Positions 1 through 29,541 of a stretch of DNA of 64,000 nucleotides are shown here, piece after piece (within the stretch, counting starts at the first letter, position 1; each line of letters opens with the position of its first letter). The translations under genes were made by a program, and so were the position numbers. Below the pieces are notes generated by a model. That model did not search any database, had not been told where the DNA came from, and saw only the letters and a list, made by a program, of their open reading frames with translations. Origin of the DNA: Chrysomallon squamiferum (taxonomy: Eukaryota > Mollusca > Gastropoda > Neomphalida > Peltospiridae); assembly GCA_012295275.1 (NCBI GenBank), contig CM022673.1, positions 18,715,810 through 18,779,809 on the forward strand, written 5' to 3'.

Positions 1-989
1 AGCTAGTTGCTTACTTGGTTTTGTGACAGCAATAATGTGTTTACTGTAAAAGATATTTGAGAGAGGTTTTTGTTTTTAATATATGTATACATTATGTATC
101 CCTACATGTAATATTTTTATTTATCCATATATTATATGGTCAAGTGTAATTTCTGTATATTTTATGTTTTCTTTCAACTTGCAGTTTTAAACCACCAGTT
201 ACAGATAAATATATTTTTGTTGTTTACTTAATGATTTTACTGAAGAATGTTTTGAATGTATGTGACAGCTGAAAATTTCCACGCCATTCATTACACAACT
301 ACAAATGAGAAATATTTAAAATAACAAAAAGAAATGATTTAAACTATTACAGAAACTGATGATTGTTCAGCAGGATAAAGTGATGCAATCAAATCTTGTT
401 AGATAGAAGTAATTTCACAAATACATTTCACATACATGACAGTCACTGGTGATTTGTATGTGTTTAAGATTTACTTTTGCATATATTCATTTGTAATAAA
501 AGTAAATATGATGATGTTTTTAAATAGAAAATAGAAGAAATTTGTGGAGTTTTTTAATCAAAATAATATTTAAACATTATACACTGTTTCAGAATGTGCT
601 TTTAAAAAACATAAACAAATGAAGTTTTACAAATTCATCTACATCATCTTATCTGCAAAGGTCAAAAACAGCTAACTGTTTGCTGTTATGAACAATTCAG
701 ATAGCATGTAAAATTGATATTTTACATTTTTAAAGTAATTTTTTAAATAATATCACCCATGCACACATACATATATACACACAAATAAATTTATATATGA
801 AAGTTTATTATAATGAAATGCTTATATATTTAAACTATTAATGAGCTTTTCGGTTAGATTAACTGCTTACTGTTATCTTATTACAATCATAATCACTATA
901 GCAGATCTTGTTATCATAACCACTGTGTTTTACTTTTCTGAGTAAATCTGAGGTGAAACTGAGGTGTTGTTTTTTTCTGTTTAACTTTA

Positions 990-1045
<56 letters not shown>

Positions 1046-1270
1046 AAGACAGACATAAATGTATGCACATAGGAACAAACATTATGTTTTTGAGGTAAAA
1101 TAAATTACATTTAAATCTGAATAAAGAAATTTCAGTGTGAAATGTATTCAGCTGTAAATTTGAAGTGAATGTTTGTTTTAGTTTACAATTATAATTAAAT
1201 ATCTTTAAAGGACTATTTTATTTTGAACAACTCAGTCTTTTGTCACTTGTATTCCTGACATAAATAAACA
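1..1270. other. AT-rich intergenic DNA
   Basis: No coding region is supported here. The stretch is AT-rich and non-coding. A compound CT/CA microsatellite lies at about 991-1038, and the open frame across it is only translated repeat. Confidence 0.6.
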
Positions 1271-1275
1271 TATTC

Positions 1276-1283
1276 TATAAAAG
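1276..1283 (+). promoter_or_regulatory. TATA box of secreted peptide gene
   Basis: TATAAAAG followed by AAAATC, about 700 bp upstream of the signal-peptide exon. About 30-180 bp downstream come a plausible 5' UTR exon and a donor (AACAG|gtaaac) near 1454. Two TGACGTC motifs (CRE-like) lie near 1320 and 1399. The context resembles the TATAAAAGAAGAAA boxes of the two Gly/His genes in this window. The link to this gene is inferred from position. Confidence 0.5.
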
Positions 1284-1504
1284 AAAATCGTTGAGATGTA
1301 TGGATTGGGGTAACAGATGTGACGTCGTAGGAAGTTTTGAACGATTATTATTTTGTGCAGAACTCTGCAGTGACAATATAATTATAACAACAACAACGTG
1401 ACGTCCATACAGTTATTAATTAACTTTTAGTGTTTGACACAGAGAAGCGAAACAGGTAAACGGAAAATTATTATTGCTTTTGTTGTTTTTATTCACGTTA
1501 TTGT

Positions 1505-1745
1505 TAGTGTTTATTAACTGTTGACAGTACATAGATACGTGCTTATACATACGCATACATACAGATAGGTAGACATGTATACATACATACACATACATAA
1601 ATACATGCATACATACAGATAGGTAGATATACATACATACATACAATCATACGTATATACGTACATTTATACATGCATATATTTATACATCCATATAGAC
1701 AGACAAAAAAAACACATACACATAGATGCATACATTATATCCAAT
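1505..1745. repeat. (ATAC)n-type microsatellite
   Basis: Imperfect CATA/GATA-type tetranucleotide array lying in the inferred first intron of the peptide gene. Open frames across it are translated repeat. Confidence 0.8.
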
Positions 1746-1974
1746 AAACACATGTATACATATTGAGCTTGTTACTGTTTATTTTTTAAGATGTTTTATT
1801 CGAGTTTTCTGCCATTACTATTTCAGTTTTGTTACTACTGGTGTTTCAAGATAATTCTCTGATTTTTATCAGCTCTGAATATCATATATTCTGTGCATGT
1901 TAGTTATAAACTTCAGCGGTAATACCAGTCAGTGAATATAAATATTTTACCTGAAATGTTACATTTCAGCCGTG

Positions 1975-2694
1975 ATGAAGTTAGGACATTTGCTCATTCT
2001 ATCGCTCTTTCTGCTTCTAACGACCAACACGTTTTTAAACGTGGATGCGTTCCCTGCACGTGAGTATATCAAAAAAATAAACAACTTACACTGTGCATTA
2101 AACATTTAACATGTAATAAATACTTCGAGATTGATTGTTAGTCTCTTATCGCAATCTCTTTAAGGGAAAAGGTAAAGTGAAACAGAGTTGATTAGCAACT
2201 ACTTCGTTTTAAATGAATCTCGCACATACGGATATATAAACAATTAAGAGGCAGTAAGTTCTTTTTCTCAAACCATCTCAATACGTCAAGTTCATGTTTT
2301 GATCAAAATGAAAAATGTACCTTGGTCAGATAAATATCATGAAAACAGTGAAACAAAAGTGATTCTAAAAATATTCCTAATATAATACACAACAATTCTG
2401 TACAGGACAATGCAATACAATACAGTACAATTCAGTACAATACAATATAAATAAAAATAGATTTGAACAGCGTACTTACCAGTACTGTGCCTCCATTCAT
2501 TTGATCTGAATTAAAACTTAATCGATATTTTTCCTATCAAAGATAAAATAGAGTTAGTTCATATTTTTCAACTATCAGCAAAAAAAACTTAAAAGAAAAC
2601 CTACTGGTTTGCTAACAATATCCTTTGTGTGACGTAAACAGTAACGCAGCATTAGACTGTTTAATATGACTACTTCGGGGATCGACAAGGTATG

Positions 2695-2755
<61 letters not shown>

Positions 2756-2854
2756 ATATAACATGTTTCATAAAGGATACCGACGAATGATATTTCGAAT
2801 AAATAGCACTAATGCTTATTACTAGTAGTAAAACAAGTAAATTAAGTAGTTGTG

Positions 2855-2910
<56 letters not shown>

Positions 2911-3032
2911 TGTTGTTGTTGTTGTTGTTGTTGTTGGAGCAGTAGGAAAAGTAAATATACCTTATATAAAGTAGTCACGATTATAGGAATAAATAGCCCA
3001 AACATATTTTTTATACTTCCACATTATTATTA

Positions 3033-3086
<54 letters not shown>

Positions 3087-4351
3087 ACGACCAGAATTAT
3101 ACGAACGCTGATAATTACTCTTTATCGTCATGCTGTTTCATAAATAGCTAGAAAATTTAGATTTTAAAAAGTTTTGACTATGTCTAGTATTGTAACATCA
3201 AGTCTATCAAACATTTTGTCACATATACATTCATACAAACACACACACAAACACACACACCTAACACTCACATACACACATACAAAATATGCACACATAC
3301 ATAGAATATATTTTTGTATATTTGTTATTTATTATTTCAGATAGCCTCTTTCTTCATGTGTTAAAACGTGCACAGGAACCCATTGGGAAAGGTAGGTAAT
3401 TTCATTATAATGATTTCCTGAAGTCACTACAATGTCGACAGGTCTCCATAAAAAAAAATTAAAACATTTTAAAAATCTTAATTGTAACAAATACAGAAAC
3501 TTTAAATTATTGAGCATTCATACTTACAGCTTTTATCAATTTAATAACAAAAAGAATATAGAAAGAAAAAACAAAACAAAACACAACCAAATTCGACAAT
3601 TGACAGATGTTTTAGGGATTTCATTAGCTGTATGAAATTACTGCAAACTGATCTTAACAGTTTGTAGACGTTAAACCTTAATGTATAACTAGAAATATAT
3701 TCCTTCAGTTTATAATTATAAATATATTCCTTTAATGTATTATTAGAAATATATTCCACAGAAAACCCATACCATTAAATCACTTAAACCAAATATCAAA
3801 GATGGGAGTTAGTGCACACAAATTAAAATAGAAACCGGAAGGTACAGGGAAAACCCATTGGACGAAAGCTGCTTACCTAAAATATGACACATTAACTAGT
3901 ATATTAATCATATTTCTACTGGTAATTTATATATATAATTTAGAGGTGCATCCCACCATAATTCAAGTCACTACAATCACTCTCCACATCTATTTTTGTT
4001 TTCTATATATATGATTTATGTGTGTATACTATATATATATATGCATGTGGAGTTTAAGACTGATGTGTGTTTTACCGAATATTCGTACACTGACGTTCTT
4101 AAAATGATAAAACAAATTTGTGATTTTTGTATGTGTGTGTGTGTGAGTATAGTTGACATTGTGTTCTTTTAACTTCAAGATAGCATTATTATGCAGTGCC
4201 AGCCTACGTGTGTTTTGTGTGGTTGTGTGAATGTAAAAATGTACATTATATCTTCTTATGTTCCATTATAATTAATACTTTTTTTTTGTAATTCGTTTTA
4301 GATCCCCTGGAATTTGATACCTCCAAAAGATGCTGTTGCTGTGTTTTCTGA
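1975..4351 (+). CDS. small secreted prepropeptide ending in CCCCVF (3 exons)
   Basis: Coding exons are 1975-2059, 3341-3391 and 4302-4351. All splice sites are GT-AG and the phases agree (1, 1), giving 61 residues. Exon 1 encodes a clear signal peptide: MKLG, a Leu-rich core, then an end near VDA. Exon 2 carries a Lys-Arg dibasic site. Exon 3 has a second Lys-Arg directly before the last six residues, four cysteines then Val-Phe, and a TGA stop. An acceptor lies just before the ATG at about 1970, so a 5' UTR exon is expected, and AATAAA follows at 4495. Signal, pro-region, dibasic cleavage and a very short Cys-rich product is the layout of neuropeptide or venom-type precursors. I recognise no family. 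A role as hormone, toxin-like or matrix peptide cannot be told apart from sequence. Confidence 0.75.
2700..3086. repeat. ATT/AGT/TTG trinucleotide arrays
   Basis: Runs of ATT (2700-2753), AGT then TTG (2853-2935) and ATT (3023-3085) in the second intron of the peptide gene. They create spurious poly-Ser, poly-Leu and poly-Asn frames on both strands. Confidence 0.9.
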
Positions 4352-4494
4352 TAACTCGTTCTGGAAGCTAAAGCTTCATTAAAACATCCAGCAGGATTAA
4401 CCGAGAAAAAGTTCAAACAAAAATGTCTTTTGTCAAGATAAATTATTTGTATTCAGTGACGAACCTGAATTACTATGTTTTAAAATAGAAGATT

Positions 4495-4500
4495 AATAAA
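4495..4500 (+). other. polyadenylation signal AATAAA (peptide gene)
   Basis: AATAAA about 145 nt after the stop of the small prepropeptide gene, followed by a GT-rich stretch (gtctgaaatatgtgtatg). This fits cleavage and polyadenylation at about 4515-4530. Confidence 0.65.
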
Positions 4501-4501
4501 G

Positions 4502-4783
4502 TCTGAAATATGTGTATGTAATGAGTTTTATGTATTCTAATTTGTTAAATTAACTTAATGTCTAAGGATCTGTGCTACTGATTTAAAGAACAAGTGAAGA
4601 AGAAACACGTAATGTTGAAAAGTATATTTAATACAACAATATAAAGTTACTGTCATGACACACGCTAAATACAAACAAACAAACATACAAATTTTGCGAA
4701 GAAAAAAGCATATGTATGTTTTCAAAATTTGTTGGGTGTATGTCTGTTTTTTTATGTATGTAGTTGGATGTGTGCAGGTATAT

Positions 4784-4834
<51 letters not shown>

Positions 4835-5098
4835 TATAGATGGTTCGTTAATAAATAGATTTTGAGAAAGATTTCACACTTACGGAAAGTCACTGAACAT
4901 TGACTAAACATTTTTGAAAAGAAATGAAAACTGAAATTAAAATTATAAATATTTAAGAGGAAACGTAGATGGACTGGTGAGTCTTGCTCTATTAAAAAAT
5001 GATCACCGAATTACAATAATTAAAATAAACGGCAGAAAATTCATCAGTAAAAATGCATGTGATAATTCTGTTATTTTGTAGTAATAATAATAATAATA

Positions 5099-5136
<38 letters not shown>

Positions 5137-5577
5137 CACGATAACAATAATCTGTGTTAGGTGTGTCTGTATGTAAAAACAGAATACATTAAATCATTAA
5201 AAGAAAGGGCAAACACAAACAGAAGACGTAATAAATACAAAATTCACAAATTTAAAACAAAGATCTTTTCATCTTTTCTTCTAAGGTGAGTGGATCAAGT
5301 GACTGAGAAAAAGATACACCACAGTTTACGCGAAGTTTGAAGAATAAATCATTTTCCTTATTAATAAAGATATAAATAGCTTATCGTTTGTCGTTTAACT
5401 CCGTCCCCAGTGGTATCCGCACCACAGTAAGGCATAGTTCAATATTTTTATTCATAGTAAGAACTTTCACATATTAATTCAATAAAACAATAATTAAATG
5501 AAACTGGATGTATATCTTGAATAAGAGGAAGAATAATCATGGTCGGTTTGGAAGGGAAAACCTTTTGTGGAGACTTT

Positions 5578-5643
<66 letters not shown>

Positions 5644-5766
5644 ATAATAATAATAATAATAACTGCATCATCAGTCCCAACAGTAAATATTCAGATTTTG
5701 AAATAAAATCAGAAACGTGTAGGGACAATATGTAGTTATTCGATTTCGCTTCACACACCAGGCATA
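4502..5766. other. intergenic DNA with microsatellites
   Basis: No gene is seen. Contents are a GT run at about 4789-4834, an AAT run at 5083-5134 and a GA run at 5586-5638. A reverse-strand AATAAA near 5450 could serve the convergent GPCR gene that ends at 5767. Confidence 0.55.
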
Positions 5767-21120
<15,354 letters not shown>

Positions 21121-21279
21121 AGCGAGACCTGACTAACAGCTGTGAGACACTCGCTAGGTCTCCGACTGATACCTAGGTAATGAACGGTTTGGTTGTTCGA
21201 TGTTTGTTCAGAAAGCCAGTATTGCCTTTTCTTAATCGATGTAGGATCTTGACTAAGCAATGGCTTATCGATCAATATT

Positions 21280-21817
21280 TCAAATTTGCTATCCTTTTTC
21301 TTACCTTCTCATTATTCTACTACATAATAATGTTCTAAAGTCAGAATGTTTTCCTTTCTATCACATCTCCGTTCAGGTGGTAATTTGAAGAATAATTTTG
21401 TTATTGAAAGCTTCAGCTTTTTTTATTGTTTAATATTATACCTAGAAAATACTGGTGGAACATTTTTCTTTGTTATTTATTTAAGTATCAGTTTTATGTA
21501 TAAAATAATTACAATTTAATCGATTAATAAATTTTGTTGTGTGGTGCTTGTTGTTGCTTTCTTTATTTAGTTCTTTTAATTACATATTTCTTGATACAGA
21601 CGTAAGCTATTCACTGGGGAAAATATCACCAGGAACAAACCGTACCGCAAATATGCAGAGGTTACCAAAAACGTTTGCTGTTTCCAAAGGATGTCATAAC
21701 AGTCGAGGCTTCAGAACACACACATGTTTTATTAGTAATAAAGGTTTCTTTACTCTTTTTTGTTTGTTGTTTTGTTTAGTTTTGTTATTGTTATTGTTTT
21801 TGCTTTGTATCTTTTTT

Positions 21818-21848
<31 letters not shown>

Positions 21849-22564
21849 GGCGGGTATTCTTTACAAATACTAATCAAAGAATCTACATTTCTTTTTTGTA
21901 TGGTTTTTACTGTTAATTTTGTGATTATAGTCTACGATTATTTTGTGAAATGGAAGACACTAATAGTATATTATTTTAAATTAATGAAATACATAGGTTT
22001 GAATTTAAATAATTAGCAAAAAATGAAGTCATGTTTGTATATATAAACGTTACATGTTTGTGTATATATATATATGCATTTATATTATTATATGTTTCTT
22101 TATGTGTATCTATGAGAATGTAAAGCTTTGCTCATCTGCTGCGTGCATTAATAATAATTGTGTAAAAGCACTACAAGAGCCGGTAATAACATCATTAAGC
22201 TCTGATTAATAATATGTGTAAGTAGATGAGATTAACAACTTCTGTATGCAGATTACCTGTCATTTCACATCGACGTAGAATAAACTACTGACTGTGAAAG
22301 GAAAAATAATTTTCATATTATCTTAGCCATAAACGTGCCACTCGAAGTGAGACAAAATTTTATTTGATTTGTATATAAAATTTATCTTGATATGTGATAA
22401 GCATTGCTGACTTTAATTTTAATAACCTTGTATTACCAGAGCTGACTTGTAATCAGATATCAGTTCTAGCACACAAACAGAGAATGGAATCTAACATCGC
22501 TTCACGTAAACCTTTGGTTTCTGGTATCCAAAATTTAGACAATATTTAGTTGAGTTATTTCTAT

Positions 22565-22657
<93 letters not shown>

Positions 22658-23880
22658 CTCTGTTTGTCTTACACACACACAAACACACACACACATTCAC
22701 ATGTACATATAAACACTGATATATGCCCCGACACATATAATATGTATTAAATAAATATATTTGCTTAAATAAGGAAAAAGACAAATTTCGAGGACGTAAA
22801 TTATACAGTTCTAATCCACTGCGTAAAAATGGTTAAAATCAGTTATTTTGAACTTTATTAATAATTTAAATCCAATTGAATACTGACATTATTCAAAAAT
22901 AAAAATAATAATAAAGAGAACATGAGGAGACCCGTCGAAGGACTGAGTTTAAAATTAGCTTTGCACCTGGTATTTCTCGCTCTCATTAACTGGTCTGTCA
23001 CAGACGTCATCTTTATTTGACAGGTCGCCTGGTTCGTAGCCCGCAACCTGGTTTACACATCAACCTCTCTTCCCATCAAACGAGATTAGTGTCTGTTCCC
23101 TGCGATAAATTGGCTACACTACATGCCCTCAGTTAAATGATAATCGGCTTTGCTGGACGACACAGCTTCTAAACCGGCCGACTATGATAAATGTACTTCT
23201 ATAATTGGTTTCCACTAATTGTTTCACTTTCCGCGTACTGGTCGGTTGAGAGAAAGTCTTAACAGGATTACACTATTCTTTTGCAGACGTTCTGTTTATC
23301 GAAACATATATTAGACACGAAAATATACTGTAGTTAATAATTACATAACTTTATCTACAAACTTGTGACCGTCCTTCGAACCATCAGTTTGTTCGTTTAT
23401 TTATTTATCTAAATATTTATTTTTACTATTATTACTACTACAACAGTTACTGCAACAATAATACCAAGTAACTGTTACTATTCTATTACTACTGACACTA
23501 AACAATAATCATTATCGTTGTCTACTACTGTTATATAACTCCAAAATATCTGACATTACTCATTAAATAATGTAGTATTTTATATATCACATGCCGCATA
23601 AATACATATAGTTAGAATATACTAACAATTAAATTAAGACTAATTATCATCAGCAAAAAAAAAAAAAAAAAAAAATGAAACGAACCTATGTTTAATTAGC
23701 CCGTAAAAAACTTGTTTTCATTCTGTGTTACTGCAGAAACTAATTGATGTATCAGTTAGACGACACAAAAGTTTGGAAACAAGCTTGTATTTTCATGATG
23801 ACTAATTTTTTTATCAATAACCTTTGACCTTTCAAAGCGCGACTTAGTTCTTTGTAGTAAACAACTTGTCAGTTAATTAT
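21280..23880. other. AT-rich DNA, no gene supported
   Basis: Holds a poly-T stretch near 21812-21850, a TC microsatellite at 22568-22653 and CA tracts. The region 23020-23240 is less AT-rich but shows no open frame of note. Confidence 0.5.
22568..22653. repeat. (TC)n microsatellite
   Basis: About 86 bp of TC dinucleotides followed by CA-rich sequence. The Arg-Glu and Leu-Ser frames across it are repeat translations. Confidence 0.95.
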
Positions 23881-23888
23881 CGACATGT

Positions 23889-23898
23889 TATATAAAAG
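23889..23898 (+). promoter_or_regulatory. strong TATA box upstream of short ORF
   Basis: TATATAAAAGG, close to the ideal TATA consensus. A 37-codon ATG frame (23931-24041, beginning MPSSPHNTMN) starts about 33 nt downstream of it, and a 40-bp minisatellite follows. No signal peptide or known domain is seen and no polyA signal lies close by, so the transcript is hypothetical. Confidence 0.35.
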
Positions 23899-24056
23899 GC
23901 AACGCTCTTAATGCTTAAGAGGGGAGAACATGCCTTCTTCTCCTCACAACACTATGAACGTCACTGAAAGAGTTTCCGCGTTGTTTGGTTTCGACTCACA
24001 TATAATTCTTCATCAAACGGAAAGGCGTTTTACAGTGTGACGAGAAGTCGTGGAAC

Positions 24057-24232
24057 GGAAAGTCGTTACTGAGAAGTGCTTCGATCATTCGTGTGCGGAA
24101 AGTCGTCACTGAGAAGTGCTTCGATCATTCCTGTGCGGAAAGTCGTCACTGAGAAGTGCTTCGATCATTCCTGTGCGGAAAGTCGTCACCTGAGAAGTGC
24201 TTAAATCATTCCTGTGCGGAAGGTCCTCAATC
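24057..24232. repeat. 40-bp minisatellite, about 4.4 copies
   Basis: Unit begins gaaagtcgtcactgagaagt and continues with gcttcgatcattcctgtgcg. Copies differ at a few sites and the last two are more diverged. Confidence 0.9.
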
Positions 24233-24239
24233 AACGATA

Positions 24240-26184
24240 AACATTCTGGGATCTGTGATCTATAACTTTGAAATATATTGACAATATAAAATAATTCATG
24301 AACTCTGACTTTAGATAAACCAACTTGCAATTTCTTTGTCGATGGAAAAATTAACATTTGACTGTTCTATGAATTCTGAACAGAAATTTAATTAGCTTTT
24401 CTTTAACTTTCAGCTCACAAATAAAAGATGCTAAGTCTTTATAAGATTTGTTCTTTTGTTTTGGATATACGAATTCCTGTGAACTGTTTAGTGGACTCGA
24501 CGTTAAGATAACTTTAAATCGGGTTAACAACGCTGAAGTTTGATGACCTACAAGTTGTAAAAGACAGCCAATTTTACAGAAAGAAAAGTTTCAAGAAAAG
24601 TTTGAAACGGACAATTATTTCCACGAAAATTACTAAATATATTTAACAGAATTATAAATTTCGACTTCATTAAAAAAAAAAAAAAAAAACAATCTATTAA
24701 AAGTTATTATTATTAGTAATAGTTATTGTAGTAGTAGTTGTAGTAGTTGTAGTAGTAGTTGTAGAAAAAAACAGAGGACAGAGAACGTGCTAGATGTTGC
24801 GGTATCTCTGTAGTGAAAACAATTAAAACACGTTATTTGTTTACGTCATTCTAAGATGTACTTCATAACTACACAGATCTCTGTAACACAACAGAAGAAA
24901 AGATTGCACTTAGAAAACTGAAATCAGAGACAATGGTTTTTTAAAATGTCACTATTTTCAGAATATCTGCCAGCTGCTGATTTCCAGAAAGGAAATCGGA
25001 TTTATTTTAACAGTCGGTGAACTTAAAACTGCAAGCAGATAGTACAGGCTATTCCGTCATATCTGCTAACAGGTGTCTTTGTTAATGGAAACGTCTAAAA
25101 CATGCCTGTGATTCTCAGTCGCACACGCCTACTTAATTAAACTACTTATATGTAATGGTTTTCCGGTCTTGGATCTCAGATATATTCACACAGTCTTAGT
25201 AATCCAGCAGCAGTTCATCGAGAGGGTAAAGGTCGGAGAAAATTTAAGTAGATTAGAAATGAAAGAGTTCTGAAGAGTCTCAAAGTATCTGTATTTTTGT
25301 GCATACTAACAATAATAATAATAATAATAATATTAATAATAATGAAATGAAAACAGGACAACACACACACACACACATACACACATATATGGAAGTGATT
25401 AAAGGACAACATTTATTATCTTAATGCTTATTAAATATCCAAACACTTCCAGCCACTCTCACCCCTCGTATTACAGTTGTGTGGGTACTGTAAACAATAT
25501 AGCATGCTAGTCTCGGCCAGTCTTAAGCCAGTAAAAGAGTTGTGTCTAAGACAAGAAAGCTGAAACGTTCGTTTAAAGAACTGCTTGAAAGAAAACACTG
25601 ATCGATTGTGTCACCATTCTGAGACAGACACTGTGACACAGCCACCGAGCTCACTACGCATGTCAACTGTCACTTTGAACTGACTGAGTGGATTTTCTCT
25701 GACATTCGTCCTCAGTGGCCAGGATGCAAGATTATCCGTACACAACATATCAAATTTATGTTTTTTCACCAAATCCCTAACGACCATTAACTTACACACA
25801 AATTTACCCGTGGTAAGGCTTTCTTGTTGCTGTCTAAAATGATTAGCCTGTCTAAATAGCAGTTAATATCAAGATTAATATTTTTTCTAATATCGAGGGG
25901 TTAGAGACAGAAGGTCTCAGTGCATATGCTTATTGATATGATTTTTCTTTTTCATTATTTATCTATATTTTTACTTTTGATTCCTTTTTTATTTCGTTAC
26001 TGTGTTCTTCTTTTTCCTTCTTGTTTATCGAAAATTATTTAAATTATAAAGGCTGTTTATTATTATTATTATTACATATCTGACATATTCAGACACAATT
26101 CAATAAGAACATTGAAGAAAGTATTCACGAAATAATTGTCTTAATTGCAGAAAATGTATTATTTACCAATAATGCCTGCGCGAG

Positions 26185-26237
<53 letters not shown>

Positions 26238-29200
26238 CATACTCGCAATGGAGTCGTCCCATTTTGTCGAATTCCCAACAGGTCGAAATGTCAACTGGCC
26301 TAAACATACGCACCTGTCTGTTACGTAAACACTATCTTATTACCTGTCCATTTTACAGTGTATTTTATTTTATAGATCTGATGTTTACAGTAATATTTAC
26401 GAGAACCAAGAATTTTTCAGTTACAGAAGATACTGATACTTCTTCGTGTAATTCTTAACAATGCATGCACTTTACACGTTTACATGGAAACTGAAAAGCT
26501 TGACTTGAGTAGAATATGAATTCGCTCTATTAACCTACCTCAGCATCCTCTCTGGCACAGCGACTGGCCCATGAATGAACACAGTCTGTTTTTACTGTCT
26601 ATGCGAAGGTTCGTATAAAGGATTCCACGCTGCTAATCGCAAACGATAGCATTACGTCATCGTATTTTTCTTTTGTTTATAACCTATCCATGGTATGACG
26701 TCATAAGCGATACAACCTCAGATTAAAACTGTTTTGAGAGCGACATTAAATCAAATATGTCACCCTTCGGAAAGTCCGAAAATAAATGTTTGCAGTATGG
26801 ACATCTGCCTGTCTCTGTTACGACGTATACAGGCGCCAATTAAACAATTTGTTTGTTGCACTGTGTTCATGTAGTTCCGTCAGTCGTGACTCATCACCCC
26901 AATCACTACTTCCTTAACTCAGATGTCAGTGACAGGAAATCAACTAATAATTAACGTAGACTGATAAACAGTGTTCAGTCTGAGAGGAGAAAATATAACC
27001 AGAAAAAAAAAAACAAAAAAAAATTCAATATCTGTATCATATAGGGATTCAGTAACAAAACAAAAAACATACGATATATATAAATATAAATATATATAGA
27101 TAGATAGATTGCATATTCAAAATATAATTGCATAATAAATAAAAAAAGTTTATGTAGAAGGAAACAGACACGATAACAGTATAATTAATAAACAGTGTTT
27201 ATTTATTTATCTCACTCTTTTTTTATTCTCATTTTCTTTGTTTTTAATGAATTCAAAATAAAAAGAAAATGACTACCACTACCATGGCTAACTTTGTGTC
27301 CGACTTTTTAATAAAAAATTTAAGAAAATAGACTTTCATTTTTTACTAACACTCACTATAATAATAAAACAACCTTTCAAGTTGTTGCTGATAAGAAATG
27401 TACAACAATTCAATTGGGCTAAACTAATATGATCTTAGTTTCTTACAAGCTATCGAACAGATCCGAACACTATCATCAGTCCTAATAAAGTTTGTGACAA
27501 CTGACGTTGATATAAAACTATGCTGACATGTAAAGAGAAATGTATTAGATTGTTTCCTGTATGACTGACACAGATTGTGACCTGTTAAATACGTCCATAT
27601 AATCTTTCATTAAAAATACGTTATTGTAACATTTTATAGTTAACTATGCCATTGTAACATTTATTTTATTTTGTTTTATTTTGTTATTTATATGTATTGG
27701 ATATATGAAGGTAAACAAAATGAAAGAAGCAGAAAGAAAAGAAACAGAAATAAAGAAAAAGTGTTCATAATATTAACATACTAAATATAAATAATTCAGT
27801 TCTTATAATGTCTTTGATACAAGTATACTGCTCGCGACTCAGCAAAAACTCGGGTATAGACTTTGGTCGTCCGTTCAACCAATCCTGACACAAGTACTTG
27901 ATGTTTGTGTTCTTTTTGTTTTTTGATCTTCTGCAGGGAATTACTGACTGCATCCTACGGTACGTATAGAAGATTTATCGAGGACTATAACAGCCAACCA
28001 TACTGAAGAATTTATTGTTTCATCCGTCACAAATATTGTTTATTTGTCGAGTCAGTTAGTGGTGTTTTTTTTTTTTTTTTTTTTGAAATCTTCTTTTGGA
28101 CGTTCACAGATATATAATATCTTATTAAAATGGCTGTTCTTCATGAAACCGATACCTTCATAAAATTCACCAACAGGTAGGAATATCAGATCATCACTCA
28201 GAACATATGAAAGTAGACACTGAATTATACTGATTGGTAGGTCAAATCTGAAGCATTTTACCCAGGTACTTTGCGGTAAAGTTGTAAAAGCATCTCTTTT
28301 TCTGCATGTCCCATGTATTTAGAATAAGATATGGATGTATATCATAAAGAACAGACAATTTGCACAGGTCAGTTAGAGAATGAAAAAGCTTAACTGAGAC
28401 ATTAAAGATATCTGACAGAAAACTGAGAAATTAAAGATATCTCACAGAAAACTGGTCAGTGACTTAATGATAATAATGAATTCGACTTGTAAGACGACTG
28501 AAAAATTGCTTGTTGTATTGTAGTATTGAGCAGTGAGACATATGATCTATATCCACATACATCACACAGATAACTGTGTGAGACAGATACAATAGGAAAG
28601 TTACTATTTCTGAAAAAACCTTTGACATTTCTTTCTCTTTTTTTTTTTTTTTTTTGCATTCCTGTTATTTTTTACCTACCTATATAAATATGTATGTATA
28701 CGTTGAGAGTATGTATATGTTGTATGTGTGTTTGTGTGTTATATATGTGTTAAAAGTGTGTATTTATGTATGTATGTTATGTATGTTTTAAGAGTGTGTA
28801 TTTATATGTATGTTATGAATGTGTGTACATACAGAGTTAAAAATAAAGATAATGATTACAGCGGATGTGGTCTGTGACAATGAAACAGCTGTTGTTATTC
28901 CTATGGGTTTGTTTTAAATGAAGATGATTATAAATAGTGGCACGTGACACCTGTGTACACGGCCAAAAAACAACTCTTTCACAGTAATGTAATTAAGTCC
29001 AATTAGAGAGCGTATACTTTTTATAGTCTTAGTTCATTCCTAATTAGTTTATTCGACAGACGAGTTTTACTTCTTTGACAAGATTCATTTATACCTTGTG
29101 TTCAGGAAACAAATTACTTGTTTGTGTGAGCGTATTTTTTATACTATTATTATTTGTATTGATGTAAAATCTTTTACTGCCATCAGCATTGTTATCATCA

Positions 29201-29490
29201 TCATCATCAGCTTCAGCATCAGTATTATTAGTATTAGTATTAGTATTAGTATCTATAGATAGTCATTTATTGGAATTAATAATTACAGGTTGCATGATTA
29301 ATCTGTTTAAGTGGATCAGTTACGCAGTGCCAACCAGGCCCTTGAAACTACGTCATTCTGTGGTCTTGATAATAGTTCTTTACATCATTTCTTTCTTACC
29401 TTTCTTTTTATGCTTTTTTTCTCTTCACAACTCTGTACAAAACAGTTCTAGCATTCATCCTTAGAATTTATCCTGATTCCGACTCTACAT

Positions 29491-29541
<51 letters not shown>

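Noticed and set aside
21539-21916. 125-codon plus-strand frame with a hydrophobic start
   Set aside because: It begins with GTG rather than ATG and runs into poly-T; no splice or polyA support.
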